From the NCBI GenBank assembly GCA_035286745.1, contig DATECU010000090.1, forward strand, positions 1 to 35,145: a stretch of 35,145 nt of DNA, in the 5' to 3' direction. This DNA is from DATECU01 sp035286745 (GTDB taxonomy: Bacteria > Acidobacteriota > Vicinamibacteria > Fen-336). Below the pieces are notes generated by a model, which had not been told where the DNA came from, did no database searches, and saw nothing but the letters and a program-made list of their open reading frames with translations. A program made the position numbers and the translations under genes. Positions 1 to 7,581 of the stretch are shown piece after piece. Numbering within the stretch: the first letter of the stretch is position 1; each line of letters begins with the position of its first letter.

Positions 1-128
1 AGTCGAGGACGAGCGCCGCGCGGACTCGCTCCAAGAGTTGGCGCGCGACCTTCTTGACCTCGTCCCGTCCTTCGATGACGCAGTGATCTCGATCTACGGC
101 AAAGGGGAGGAGCTGGAGCGGCGCTCTC

Positions 129-542
129 GTGGCCTACGCCGCCGAGAGGTCCGACGAGGCGGTGGTCTGGCTCGACATCCCCGCGCCCGAGGTGGTCTCG
201 GCTCGCCATCCGCGCAACGCGTTGGAGAAGGTCCTGCGCCGCCTCCGCAAGCACACTACTCCCGGCCAGCGCCAGTGCCTCCGCTGCGGCTACGTCTGGT
301 TGCCGCGCAAGAAGAACTACCCACCACGCCTCTGCCCGCGCTGCAAACAGACGTGGTGGGAGCGCCACGCCCGCACGGTCGCGTTCCGCAATTGGTGCCC
401 GCTCGTGCGTTGCGCGTGTGGCCCCCTCGAGACCCAGCGCGCCCGCGGGAGGAGCTGCCAGGCGTGCTCGCACTTCCACCTCTGCGACGGGAGCGGCGCA
501 CGGCCCTGCTATGGGTGCCATGGATGGCGGCCGAGAGCCTGA
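129..542 (+). CDS. Zinc-ribbon hypothetical protein (possibly frameshifted)
   Basis: The 137-residue product starts at GTG and is rich in paired cysteines. A classic zinc ribbon, CLRCGYVWLPRKK followed by CPRCKQTWWE, lies at about residues 49-81. A second Cys/His cluster (CACG, CQAC, HLC, CYGC) fills the C-terminus. The motif resembles small bacterial and archaeal zinc-ribbon proteins of unknown role, some of which lie near toxin-antitoxin genes. Another frame, open from base 2, reads like real protein (LARDLLDLVPSFDDAVISIY, then GKGEELER). It would join this frame through a one-base shift near 115-125, giving EELE-ALVAYAAERSDEAVV. The true gene may therefore start left of the window and be frameshifted here. 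Function is unknown. Confidence 0.55.
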   Translation: MAYAAERSDEAVVWLDIPAPEVVSARHPRNALEKVLRRLRKHTTPGQRQCLRCGYVWLPRKKNYPPRLCPRCKQTWWERHARTVAFRNWCPLVRCACGPLETQRARGRSCQACSHFHLCDGSGARPCYGCHGWRPRA

Positions 543-721
543 GGGGTTGAGTCGAATCCAAGATCGGGCCGCGCATCTCAATGCCAGCGGCAGCCAGCGG
601 TCAGGTCCCTGGCAAACGACCTCGAAGGGGGGGGTGCCGGACGTACCCAGGGCCCAGGGTGGTCCAGCCGGGGTGCGGGCGCCCGGCCATGACCAAGCCC
701 GGCGGCCCGGCGGAATCGTGC

Positions 722-750
722 TTGCGACGGGGAGTCCGAGTTCCTATGAT
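722..750 (+). promoter_or_regulatory. Candidate sigma70-type promoter for the lipoprotein gene
   Basis: TTGCGA (722-727) and TATGAT (745-750) are separated by exactly 17 bases. They lie about 40 bases upstream of the well-formed ribosome site AGGGGGAG that precedes the ATG at 791. This is a sequence match only. Confidence 0.4.
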
Positions 751-790
751 CTGATCGTCGGTTCCTGCGCGGAGATCTAAAGGGGGAGCG

Positions 791-1282
791 ATGAAGCGAC
801 TCGCTTTCAGGGTCGTTGTGGGCATCGTCGCAACGGCTTGCGGCGGCGGATCGGCGACATCTCCGACCCGCACTTTCCCGAACATGATTGGCGGTTGGAT
901 TGGCACAGAGAGCGTCAATGCGAGCGCGCTTGGGATAAACATCTCGAACACCTGCGCCGAGAGTTGGACGATCACGTCTCAGACGAGGGGGGACTTCTCG
1001 GGCACATTCCAGACGACCGGCGGGACCACCGTTCCATGCTCGCAATCCGGCACGATCAACGGAAGCACCACAACGAATGGGTCGATTTCCGACTTGAGCT
1101 TCAGCGCCCAAGTCAACCCACAGCAGGGCTGCACGCTCGTCAGTCGAACCGCATATTCGGGGGTCGTGAGTAGCACATCACTGAGCGCCCAGAGTACCGA
1201 ACGCGTGTCCTGCGTGATGGCCGGTCTCTCTGGACTCGTGACCGTGGATCGCAGCTACGTGATTGCGCTCACGAAGCGATAG
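791..1282 (+). CDS. Predicted lipoprotein, unknown function
   Basis: The 163-residue product begins with a short signal peptide, MKRLAFRVVVGIVATAC, that ends in a lipobox-like Ala-Thr-Ala-Cys. Cys17 would be lipidated, which suggests an outer-membrane or periplasmic lipoprotein. The mature part is rich in Thr, Ser and Gly, with alternating polar and hydrophobic residues typical of a small beta-barrel or sandwich. It has further cysteines at about residues 55, 83, 117 and 141 that could form disulfides. The start is well supported by AGGGGGAG 4 bases upstream. It stands alone, with no operon partner. I do not recognise the family. Composition is lower in GC than the Nuo region, consistent with an accessory gene. 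Confidence 0.75.
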   Translation: MKRLAFRVVVGIVATACGGGSATSPTRTFPNMIGGWIGTESVNASALGINISNTCAESWTITSQTRGDFSGTFQTTGGTTVPCSQSGTINGSTTTNGSISDLSFSAQVNPQQGCTLVSRTAYSGVVSSTSLSAQSTERVSCVMAGLSGLVTVDRSYVIALTKR

Positions 1283-1912
1283 GTGGGCAATCGGCGCCCG
1301 CCCGATTCGCTGATCCGGCCCGCACTGCTGCCCCAGGAGACCCTCGGACCCGATTCGCCAAGGCCATGTGGCGTCTCGACACACGGGCCGGACCGCTATG
1401 GAAGGAGTTGCCCACACGCGCAGTAGTGCCGATGGGTTCCATGCCGGTGCGCGTCCGGCTCTTGACAGAACGCAAGTTCGCATGCCTCGGCGCCCGCAAA
1501 GCGCCTGTCGCAGGGAATCCGGAAGCTGATGGTCCCTGGTCCCGCCTCCGCCCGCACGGAGCCGCTCTCGTGGAAGGCGGAAGACATGGAGGGATTCCCG
1601 GCCGTGCTGCACGAGTCCGACCCGCGTATCACCGATCAGCAGCGCTCCCGCGAAGCCACCAGGGCTCTTGCGGCCCCTGGTCACCGGCTGGTCACCAGGG
1701 CCATGACCGGCCCCGACCTGCGCGCCGTCTCGGAGCGTCATCGTTCAGGACCAGCGGCTCGCGCGCGCCGCGGCCCTGGCACGTCGCTGAAGGCCCCTCG
1801 GTCGGGGGAGATCCAGTCGCCCCAACCGCGCCCCCTCCCCCCCAAGGGTTCAGACGCGCAAGATGCATCGAAACTCGGGATTGCCGGGACCGCCCACGCG
1901 CACCCGAGCGGG
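1283..1912. other. Long stretch without a convincing gene
   Basis: About 630 bases. Open frames exist on both strands, but their translations are rich in Arg, Pro, Gly and His, change character along their length, and none has a good start or a recognisable motif. I see no RNA gene, repeat array or mobile-element end. It may be decayed coding sequence of the island. Confidence 0.5.
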
Positions 1913-2629
1913 TCAGTCTGGCCGCCTCCCGCGGTTGCGCAAGAGCAGTGCGCCACCTACCACTGAGACCGCACCCGCTGCCATGAGGATCTTGGCCAGT
2001 TCGTCGTAGAGCCGCTCACTGTACGCGGGCCAGGCGTAGACGCACAGGGCCACGCCAATCAGCACGAGGGCCGCACCGAGACCTGCTCGGCGGTCCGCGG
2101 CCAGCCTGCCAGCCTCTCGCAGCAGCCCCACGGCTCGCTTGACGGGGCCGGGGCCGGCCTCCGCCGGCAACGCCTTTGGCGATCCTGGCTCGAAGCCAGG
2201 GTCCCCCTCGGCCAGGATTTCCATGGTGGACGGGTCGGACGGCACGCGCTTGCCGTTGTCGAGGAGCACTCCGCCTCGGCCATCTATGGTCCCGGGGCCG
2301 TCTGGCGTCATGACCCGCGTCTGGCCGCCTCCCGTGAACAGGGAGAAGAGCGTCTTCCATTCGGCAAGAGCCGCCCGGAAACGAATCGGAAACGGGGCGT
2401 TGGCCCCGGCCGGCTCGAAGCCGGGGTCGCCGGGATTCAGCCGTCTCATGGTCTGGGGATCAACGGGGATCGTCTTTCCGCTGTCCAGGCGGATTCCTCC
2501 GGCAACAACTTCTCCCGGGCCCTCTGCTGCCATGACGCGGGACGTGGTCGGGCGCAAACGCAGCGCTCCGGTCTCTGGCCCCCACGGGTTCGCGTTGGCC
2601 ACTTCGTCGGACACGGCAGGGATGATCAA
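1913..2629 (-). CDS. Membrane-anchored protein with a duplicated domain
   Basis: The 238-residue frame (TTG start as listed) contains two copies of a roughly 43-residue unit. One begins RVMAAEGPGEVVAGGIRL and the other RVMTPDGPGTIDGRGGVL. Both continue through S-G-K or N-G-K, a VDP/SDP-x-TM step and end in GDPGFEP. The units lie at about residues 31-74 and 105-148. Two hydrophobic helices follow near the C-terminus (about 186-204 and 217-232), so the repeats are probably held at the membrane. The TTG start is doubtful: GGAGG abuts it directly. The sequence just upstream still reads like protein in frame (VCVAEVYRRL), and in the next frame as RIELRLFDGDDR. A lost base near 2660 probably separates the true N-terminus. 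Function is unknown. Confidence 0.6.
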   Translation of the reverse strand: MIIPAVSDEVANANPWGPETGALRLRPTTSRVMAAEGPGEVVAGGIRLDSGKTIPVDPQTMRRLNPGDPGFEPAGANAPFPIRFRAALAEWKTLFSLFTGGGQTRVMTPDGPGTIDGRGGVLLDNGKRVPSDPSTMEILAEGDPGFEPGSPKALPAEAGPGPVKRAVGLLREAGRLAADRRAGLGAALVLIGVALCVYAWPAYSERLYDELAKILMAAGAVSVVGGALLLRNRGRRPD

Positions 2630-2662
2630 CCTCCGATAGACCTCCGCGACACAGACCCGGAC

Positions 2663-3433
2663 CTATCGTCCCCGTCGAACAGCCTCAGCTCGATGCGTGG
2701 CCGCCCTGCCGTGGCGTCTCTTGGGCGGACGCCCGCGCCTGGCAGGCGGGGCCTGGATCGCCTTGAGTACCCGCCGCACTGCCCGGGCGTCGAAGCTGTC
2801 GCCCTCGAGCTCCGCCTTCGTGCGGCCGGACTTGACGACTCTCCCAGCGAAGGCTGCGACCTTCTGGAAGTGCGTCTTGGCCCCCGGCTTGCATCGCTCA
2901 CACGTCCGTCCGGGCTTGTGCCTCGTGGCGCTGCACGGGGCCGCGGGGCGTCGCCTTTCGAGAGACTGCTCCCCGGGCCCGGACCAGAGGCCGGCGGTGG
3001 TGATGGCGCTCAGCGCGCCAGGCGGGCGGCCGGGCCAACGTCCCCCCGCGTCGCCGTAGGCGGCCATTCCGCCGCGGATCTTGACCCACGACCACGTGGG
3101 ATAAGCGGTGGGCCCCGGCAAGTTCGCAAGCCACTTCCGCACGGCCCTCAGCCGGAGGATCGGCTTGGACCCTGTCTGCTGGCGACCATCCAGAAGGTCC
3201 GCGAGCTTCGTCCGCGGGGTCCCCCTGGTAGCCCGCGAGTCCCACAGGGGCCAGCCGAACGCCTTCCGCTGCCTGAGCGGGAGCTTTCGAGCATCGATCT
3301 CGCCGGGGCGGAGATCGACCCAGCTCAGAACTTGCGCCGAGGATTGTCTCCTTTTGATCCCGACCAGTCCGTCAGACTGCCAACATGAAGTGAGGCCCAC
3401 ATACAAGAGCGTCTCACGTGGGGAGGTCCACAT
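2663..3433 (-). CDS. Hypothetical arginine-rich protein
   Basis: The minus-strand frame of about 256 codons has more natural composition than the other five frames here. It includes a KPGRTCERCKPGAKTHF segment with a CxxC pair, and a basic C-terminus with an AT-hook-like RRGRPPKRRH. No family is recognised. The start is uncertain: the ATG at 3433 overlaps the start of the divergent helix-turn-helix gene, and a later TTG or GTG (LLYVGL) is equally possible. The C-terminal part could bind nucleic acid, but that rests only on its charge and the AT-hook-like motif. It sits between two other island genes and may itself be damaged. Confidence 0.4.
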   Translation of the reverse strand: MWTSPRETLLYVGLTSCWQSDGLVGIKRRQSSAQVLSWVDLRPGEIDARKLPLRQRKAFGWPLWDSRATRGTPRTKLADLLDGRQQTGSKPILRLRAVRKWLANLPGPTAYPTWSWVKIRGGMAAYGDAGGRWPGRPPGALSAITTAGLWSGPGEQSLERRRPAAPCSATRHKPGRTCERCKPGAKTHFQKVAAFAGRVVKSGRTKAELEGDSFDARAVRRVLKAIQAPPARRGRPPKRRHGRAATHRAEAVRRGR

Positions 3434-3980
3434 GCAAGAATTTCTTACCGCAGGCGACGTTGCGCAGGTCGTTGGGCGGTCTCCAGTCACGGTCATTCAG
3501 GCAGCGGACCGTGGCAGGATCCAGATCGCCGCCAAGACACCTAACGGACTGCGGCTGTTCCTCCGGGCCGAGGTCGAGCGGTTTGGTCGCACTCTCAAGA
3601 CCCGCACACCGCAGACCGAGACCCCGCAGACCACTGCCCAGACTCGGGCGTGGGGAGCGGCCATGGCCCGCCAGCCCTCACCGAAGAACCCCGACAGGTG
3701 GCGTGCGCTCGCAAGATCGGCCGTGGGCATGCGCCGTGTCGAGCGTGCCATCCGGCGCATGGAGGAGCTGGAAGCGCAGAGGGACCAACAGCTGCCCCTC
3801 TCTGCTGATGACGCCCACGAGCAGCAGCGCGTGCTGCTCGCCCTCGCCCGCTCGACCCTCCTCTCGGGACGCCCAGATGAGGCGCGGCTGCTCTTGGAGC
3901 GCGCCCTTGGGCGCCGCTTCGACGCCGAGATCAGCGCACTCCTCGACCTGGCGATCAGCCTCGTGGAGGTAGGCTCGTGA
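3432..3980 (+). CDS. Helix-turn-helix DNA-binding protein (excisionase/MerR-like N-terminus)
   Basis: The 182-residue product starts at the ATG 5 bases after GGAGG. Residues 1-50 (QEFLTAGDVAQVVGRSPVTV, then a GLRLF wing and AEVERF) match the winged helix-turn-helix layout of excisionase and MerR-type DNA readers. A Thr/Pro-rich linker follows (RTPQTETPQTTAQTR), then a helical, charged region (MRRVERAIRRMEELEAQRD). The C-terminal helical part (LLALARSTLLSGRPDEARLL) resembles a TPR-like hairpin. Its stop overlaps the GTG of the primase-like pseudogene by 4 bases (GTGA), so the two were one operon. The role is probably control of replication or excision of the element, by inference from context. 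Confidence 0.65.
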   Translation: MQEFLTAGDVAQVVGRSPVTVIQAADRGRIQIAAKTPNGLRLFLRAEVERFGRTLKTRTPQTETPQTTAQTRAWGAAMARQPSPKNPDRWRALARSAVGMRRVERAIRRMEELEAQRDQQLPLSADDAHEQQRVLLALARSTLLSGRPDEARLLLERALGRRFDAEISALLDLAISLVEVGS

Positions 3981-4977
3981 CGATCCAGGCGTTCCTGGCA
4001 AGGGTCGAAGGCGTGCAGCCGAACGGGTCCGGTGCGACGGCCCGGTGTCCCGCCCCTGACGACCGGCGCTCTTCGCTCTCGTCAGCCACGGCCAGGACGG
4101 CCGCGTCCTGGTGAAATGTCACGCGGGGTGCACGTTAGACGAGGTCCTCGGCAAGCTCGGCCTTCGGCCGCCCGACCTGTTTCCGCCGCGAGAGGGGGTA
4201 GCGCCAGGCAAGCCCAGGATCGTCGCCGGCTGCGACTACGTGGACGAGACCGGGAACACGCTCTACCAGGTCGTGAGGTGTGAGCCCAAGGAAGGGCCGC
4301 GACGTCCTTCTCGCCTTCGACGACGTAGACGACGCCTCCAGCTTTGGCCGTCGCAAGGACCCTCGGTAGCCGGAACACGACGCGGCGCACGCCCTCCATG
4401 CCCCACTTCCAGCCCCTTCTGCCGTCGGGTGGCCCTCGGGCTGACGGTCAAGACAAACGCCGGGGGCACCGGCAAGTGGCGCCCCGAGTTCGCGGAGGCG
4501 TTCAAGGGTTGCAACGGCGTGGTGGTCCTCCCCGACAACGACGAGCCGGGGCGGAAGCACGTTCAGGACGTGGCCCGCTCGCTCCATGCGGCGGGGGTTT
4601 CGGTCAAGGTGGTGGATCTGCCGGGCCTGCCAGCAAAGGGTGACGTGAGCGACTGGCTCGGCGCAGGCGGGACGAAGGCGGCCCTGGTGGCATTGGCAAT
4701 CGCAGCCCCGCGGTGGGAGCCCGCTCACGACACGGGCGATGCCGCGCAACCGCCGGAGGATGAGCGCGAGGCCGCCCTGCTGGCTCTGGCCGTCGAGGCC
4801 TTGACGCCGCCCGAGCTGGGGGCCCGGCTCGATGCGCTGCGCGAGGAGCTGGGGGACCTGCCGACCGCGGCGGACGTGTCGGCGCCCCCCGATGCGGACC
4901 GCGCCTCATGTGAGGCAGTCGCGGCATTCCATCGGGGGTGGGCGCATATCGAGGCCGAGCCCTCGCCGGCCGCGTAG
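3977..4977 (+). pseudogene. CHC2/TOPRIM primase-like protein, frameshifted and internally inverted
   Basis: The N-terminus from GTG 3977 (TIQAFLARVEGVQPNGSGAT, ARCPAPDDRRSSL) then the other frame (KCHAGCTLDEVLGKLGL) match the zinc-binding start of phage and plasmid primase-like proteins. The frames join if one base is restored near 4074-4080. The His usual in RCPAHDD is Pro. Next come CDYVDETGNTLYQVVRCEPK and, after a meaningless Arg-rich stretch, TVKTNAGGTGKWRPEF and VVVLPDNDEPGRKH, the DxD half of a TOPRIM domain. The missing TOPRIM Glu motif, VVYVVEGEKDVAAL, lies on the opposite strand within 4299-4430. With the base restored and the segment flipped, the frame is 334 codons. A helical acidic tail follows, with no helicase domain. 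As drawn, the protein cannot be active. Confidence 0.8.
4299..4430 (-). other. 132-bp inverted segment inside the TOPRIM gene
   Basis: Read on the minus strand this segment encodes PDGRRGWKWGMEGVRRVVF, RLPRVLATAKAGG and VVYVVEGEKDVAA, the exact piece missing from the plus-strand gene. It is flanked by the inverted hexamer AGGGCC (4293-4298) and GGCCCT (4431-4436). These sit in a longer imperfect inverted match, GAGCCCAAGGAAGGGCC against CAGCCCGAGGGCC. Its length is 44 codons exactly, and flipping it gives an uninterrupted in-frame junction on both sides (EPKEG-PPDG and EKDVA-ALGLTV). Confidence 0.8.
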
Positions 4978-5139
4978 CTGCTCTCCGGCCGCGCCCGCCG
5001 GCCGGCTCTCGCTCCTGGGGCGAAGGTTGCTGCGCCAGCAGGTTAGCGGGCTCTTACGTTAGGCCGAGGGCTTACGATGCCGCAGGAGCGACGATCGCCG
5101 GCCCGGACCCGCCCCAGTTTGCGGGGGTTGCGTGTAGTC

Positions 5140-5526
5140 CTATCCGAGGCCCTGGCTGCGAAGTAGCCGAACGGCTTCAAGCGGAACTGCCTTCGATGCC
5201 GCCACGGCTCGCTGGATGCGGTCAAGGATGGGCGCGTCGTGGTCGGCGTCGCGGGACTGCCTGAGCTTCCCGGCTGCCAGCAGGCGTTCAAGTTGGGCGC
5301 GATCAGCGACGCGGGCTTCCTGGAAGCGGACGTACGAATCGCGCGAGCAAAAAGCATGCTCGCCCTTCCGGATGATGCACACTTCGCCAGAAGGACAACG
5401 CTGTGAGGACACGTTGGCGATGACGACTCGGTCATTCGCCGCCGGGTTGGAGACGACGATCCAAAGGTGGGAAGGAATCCCGCGGTCCGCGTCGTTGATG
5501 AACGTCTGGCCGAGGTAGAGCGCCAC
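5140..5526 (-). CDS. Candidate toxin partner of the Panacea antitoxin
   Basis: The 128-residue product starts at GTG, 12 bases after the stop of the Panacea gene, in the same direction. The first half is beta-rich (GIPSHLWIVVSNPAANDRVV, then IANVSSQR). The middle holds C-x-I-x-x-GEHAF and a DSYVRFQEARV segment. The C-terminus is helical. I recall similar small proteins with HLW-V-SDP and GDHPF motifs in bacterial genomes, but not their function. Position directly behind an antitoxin-type gene makes a toxin role likely by guilt by association. An SH3-like or PemK/MazF-like barrel is possible but not shown. No membrane segment is visible. Confidence 0.6.
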   Translation of the reverse strand: MALYLGQTFINDADRGIPSHLWIVVSNPAANDRVVIANVSSQRCPSGEVCIIRKGEHAFCSRDSYVRFQEARVADRAQLERLLAAGKLRQSRDADHDAPILDRIQRAVAASKAVPLEAVRLLRSQGLG

Positions 5527-5538
5527 GGCCGGGCGCCC

Positions 5539-6117
5539 TCAACGACCGAAGAGGCTGTCAAAGTGCGCCCGCTCGTTGGCGGCCTGGCGCGCCTCTTCAA
5601 TCTCCTCGTCGGTCTTCCCCAACGCGCGGAGGATCTCCTCCGGTGCAATGTCGAAAGCGCCCGTGCCCGGATCCTTCCACTCGGGAAACGTGTGCGTGAA
5701 ATCGGCCAGCTTCCACTGGTCGAGCTTTTCGCAGAGCTGCGCCGCCTCCCGGAGGAGGTCGATTTCCACTTGCGACAGGGGCCCGAGGTCCGGCTCTCCC
5801 ACCAGGAGGACATCGAAACAGTCCCTCTGGATGACCCCGGACCAGAGGGAGGCCCCCTCCCCCTTGACGAGGTCCAGGACTTCGCTGAGGACCGGCCCGT
5901 ACTTCATGGCGACGTACCGGCCACCGATGATGGGGCGCCCAGTTCGGTCGAGGCTCTCGCGGTCGGCTAGGTACAGCAGCTTGATGAGGCGCATGTACGG
6001 CATGCGCCCCCCCGCGTGCTTCAGGAGAACGGCCGCGGCAGCGGCGGCCTTCCTCTCGTCGAAGTCTAGTTGGATGCCGCCGAAACCGCCGAAGGCTCTC
6101 GTGTCCGTCGTTGCCAT
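5539..6117 (-). CDS. Panacea-domain (SocA-like, DUF4065) antitoxin
   Basis: The 192-residue product is chosen from the ATG at 6117 because GGAGGGGG lies just upstream; longer frames to 6213 look non-coding. Residues 19-90 carry the family signature: ERKAAAAAAVLLKHAGG, MPYMRLIKLLYLADRE, GRPIIGGRYVAMKYGPV. Panacea domains are known as promiscuous antitoxins that neutralise many unrelated toxins, usually through direct binding. The C-terminal part (FTHTFPEWKDPGTGAF and a helical, acidic tail) completes the normal length of about 150-200 residues. It is the first gene of a two-gene operon with the candidate toxin, the usual antitoxin-first order. It lies near the tRNA end of the island. Confidence 0.85.
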   Translation of the reverse strand: MATTDTRAFGGFGGIQLDFDERKAAAAAAVLLKHAGGRMPYMRLIKLLYLADRESLDRTGRPIIGGRYVAMKYGPVLSEVLDLVKGEGASLWSGVIQRDCFDVLLVGEPDLGPLSQVEIDLLREAAQLCEKLDQWKLADFTHTFPEWKDPGTGAFDIAPEEILRALGKTDEEIEEARQAANERAHFDSLFGR

Positions 6118-6326
6118 CGGCCCCCTCCACCCAACAAACAGCATAGCCCCTAAACCTGGCGAGGGGGAGCTTACACCAATCCGCCCCCGTGGGCGCGGTC
6201 CTTCCGGGATCATTCAGGAAGCCGCCTGGGCGCCCCGCCGCCGCTGCCCTGGGGCGATCCGAGGGACGATGGCGGGCGTTCCTGTCTCATGAGACGCGGT
6301 TCACGGTTGCTGACATAGTGCCGACA

Positions 6327-6396
6327 TGGGACTTGAGGCTCTCCGCCTCTCTGCCCCTAAGTCGTTGAGTGGTTTGGAGCCGGCGCTGGGACTTGA
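6327..6396. repeat. Direct repeat of the tRNA T-arm, candidate att remnant
   Basis: The 10-base string TGGGACTTGA occurs at 6327-6336 and again at 6387-6396, where it is the T-arm of tRNA-Thr. Integrating elements often use this part of a tRNA. No integrase is in the window, so this is only suggestive and could be chance. Confidence 0.25.
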
Positions 6397-6449
6397 ACCC
6401 AGGACCTGCTGATTACGAATCAGCTGCTCTACCGCTGAGCTACGCCGGC
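6375..6449 (-). tRNA. tRNA-Thr (anticodon CGU)
   Basis: A complete cloverleaf of 75 nt including an encoded CCA. The acceptor stem is GCCGGCG with CGCCGGC. The D arm reads GCTCAGCGGTAGAGC, and the anticodon arm is GCTGA, loop TTCGTAA, TCAGC, giving anticodon CGT. The T arm reads CTGGGTTCAAGTCCCAG. It serves the threonine codon ACG. The 3' end faces the accessory island, the usual geometry for an element integrated at a tRNA 3' end. Confidence 0.95.
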
Positions 6450-6510
6450 CGGCGAGGCGAGATCGGACATGCTAGCAGAAGCGGGCGGGCCCTCAAAACC
6501 GCGCTCGACC

Positions 6511-6539
6511 TTTACTTGCCGGGACCCTTCTGATAGATT
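6511..6539 (+). promoter_or_regulatory. Candidate promoter of the nuo cluster
   Basis: TTTACT (6511-6516) and TAGATT (6534-6539) are spaced by 17 bases, about 85 bases upstream of nuoA. Each matches the consensus at four of six positions. No better candidate is seen between the tRNA and nuoA. Confidence 0.3.
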
Positions 6540-6623
6540 CCGGCGCGGTCAGCGGGCCGCGGTCCTTGCCGGGCCGTTGCCAGGATCGGCCCCCGGCCCC
6601 GTCAGCTCGAGCCCAAGGTCGCC

Positions 6624-7037
6624 ATGCCAACTCCGAGCCCTCTCGATAACTACCTCGGCACCCACGCGGCCATCCTGGTCTTCTTCCTTCTCATCGTCAC
6701 CTTCCTCACCGTTAACCTCATCCTCTGGAAGATCCTGCGCCCGGCCCGGGCCAGCGAGGAGAAGCTCACCACCTACGAGTGCGGCGAGAACCCCGAGGGT
6801 CCGGCCTGGATCCAGTTCAACATCCGCTTCTACGTGTTCGCGCTGATCTTCATCATCTTTGATGTGGAGGCGGTGTTCCTGCTGCCCTGGGCGGTGGTCT
6901 TCCGCAAGCTCGCCGAGACACAGGGGGCGCTTCCCTTCGTGGAGGGCCTGGTCTTCATCGGCATCCTGGTGGTGGCCCTGGCCTATGTGTGGCGCAAGGG
7001 CGACCTGGAGTGGGTGCGGAGCGAGGACAGGAGGTAG
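6624..7037 (+). CDS. nuoA: NADH-quinone oxidoreductase subunit A
   Basis: The 137-residue membrane subunit of complex I has three hydrophobic helices (about residues 15-38, 70-92 and 101-122). Between the first two lies the conserved loop YECGENPEGPAWIQFNIRFY, which bears the Cys that changes exposure between active and resting states of the enzyme. The FDVEAVFLLPWA motif of helix 2 is intact. It is the first gene of the cluster. Its stop lies inside the ribosome site AGGAGGTAG of nuoB, so the two are tightly coupled. Its own ribosome site is weak (AAGG). Confidence 0.95.
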   Translation: MPTPSPLDNYLGTHAAILVFFLLIVTFLTVNLILWKILRPARASEEKLTTYECGENPEGPAWIQFNIRFYVFALIFIIFDVEAVFLLPWAVVFRKLAETQGALPFVEGLVFIGILVVALAYVWRKGDLEWVRSEDRR

Positions 7038-7038
7038 C

Positions 7039-7581
7039 GTGGCGCCCATCACCGGCATCATCCAGAACAAGTTCCCCGATGCGGTGGTGTTCACCACCGT
7101 GGACCAGGTGGTGAACTGGGCGCGCAAGTCGAGCATGTGGCCGATGACGTTCGGCCTGGCCTGTTGCGCCATCGAGATGATGGCGGCAGGCGGAACCCGC
7201 TACGACTGGGACCGCTTCGGCCTGATCCCCCGCGGCACACCGCGCCAGAGCGATCTGATGATCGTGGCCGGCACGGTAACGCTGAAGATGGCGACCCGGG
7301 TGAAGCGGCTCTTCGAGCAGATGGCCGAGCCCAAGTACGTGATCTCCATGGGCTCCTGCGCCAACAACGGCGGGCCCTACTGGAAGTACGGGTACCACGT
7401 GCTGAAGGGCGTGGACGAGGTCATCCCGGTGGACGTGTACGTGCCGGGCTGTCCGCCGCGGCCCGAGGCGCTGCTGTACGGGATCATGAAGCTCCAGGAG
7501 AGGATCCAGGAAGACCGCGTCTTGCGCCGGCATCCAGAGAGCGTGGGCAGCCTAACGGGCGCCACCCTGGAGAACAGGTAG
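7039..7581 (+). CDS. nuoB: NADH-quinone oxidoreductase subunit B
   Basis: The 180-residue peripheral subunit carries the terminal N2 [4Fe-4S] cluster that passes electrons to quinone. The four ligand cysteines are visible in GLACCAIEMM (adjacent pair), MGSCANNGG and YVPGCPPRPEALLYG. The GTG start is fixed by AGGAGG placed over the nuoA stop; the longer open frame from 6859 is a shadow of nuoA. Length is normal. The last codon is followed directly by the nuoC ATG. Confidence 0.95.
   Translation: MAPITGIIQNKFPDAVVFTTVDQVVNWARKSSMWPMTFGLACCAIEMMAAGGTRYDWDRFGLIPRGTPRQSDLMIVAGTVTLKMATRVKRLFEQMAEPKYVISMGSCANNGGPYWKYGYHVLKGVDEVIPVDVYVPGCPPRPEALLYGIMKLQERIQEDRVLRRHPESVGSLTGATLENR

Noticed and set aside
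1178..1741. Minus-strand frame in the gap after the lipoprotein
   Set aside because: No start signal or motif, and it overlaps the well-supported lipoprotein gene.
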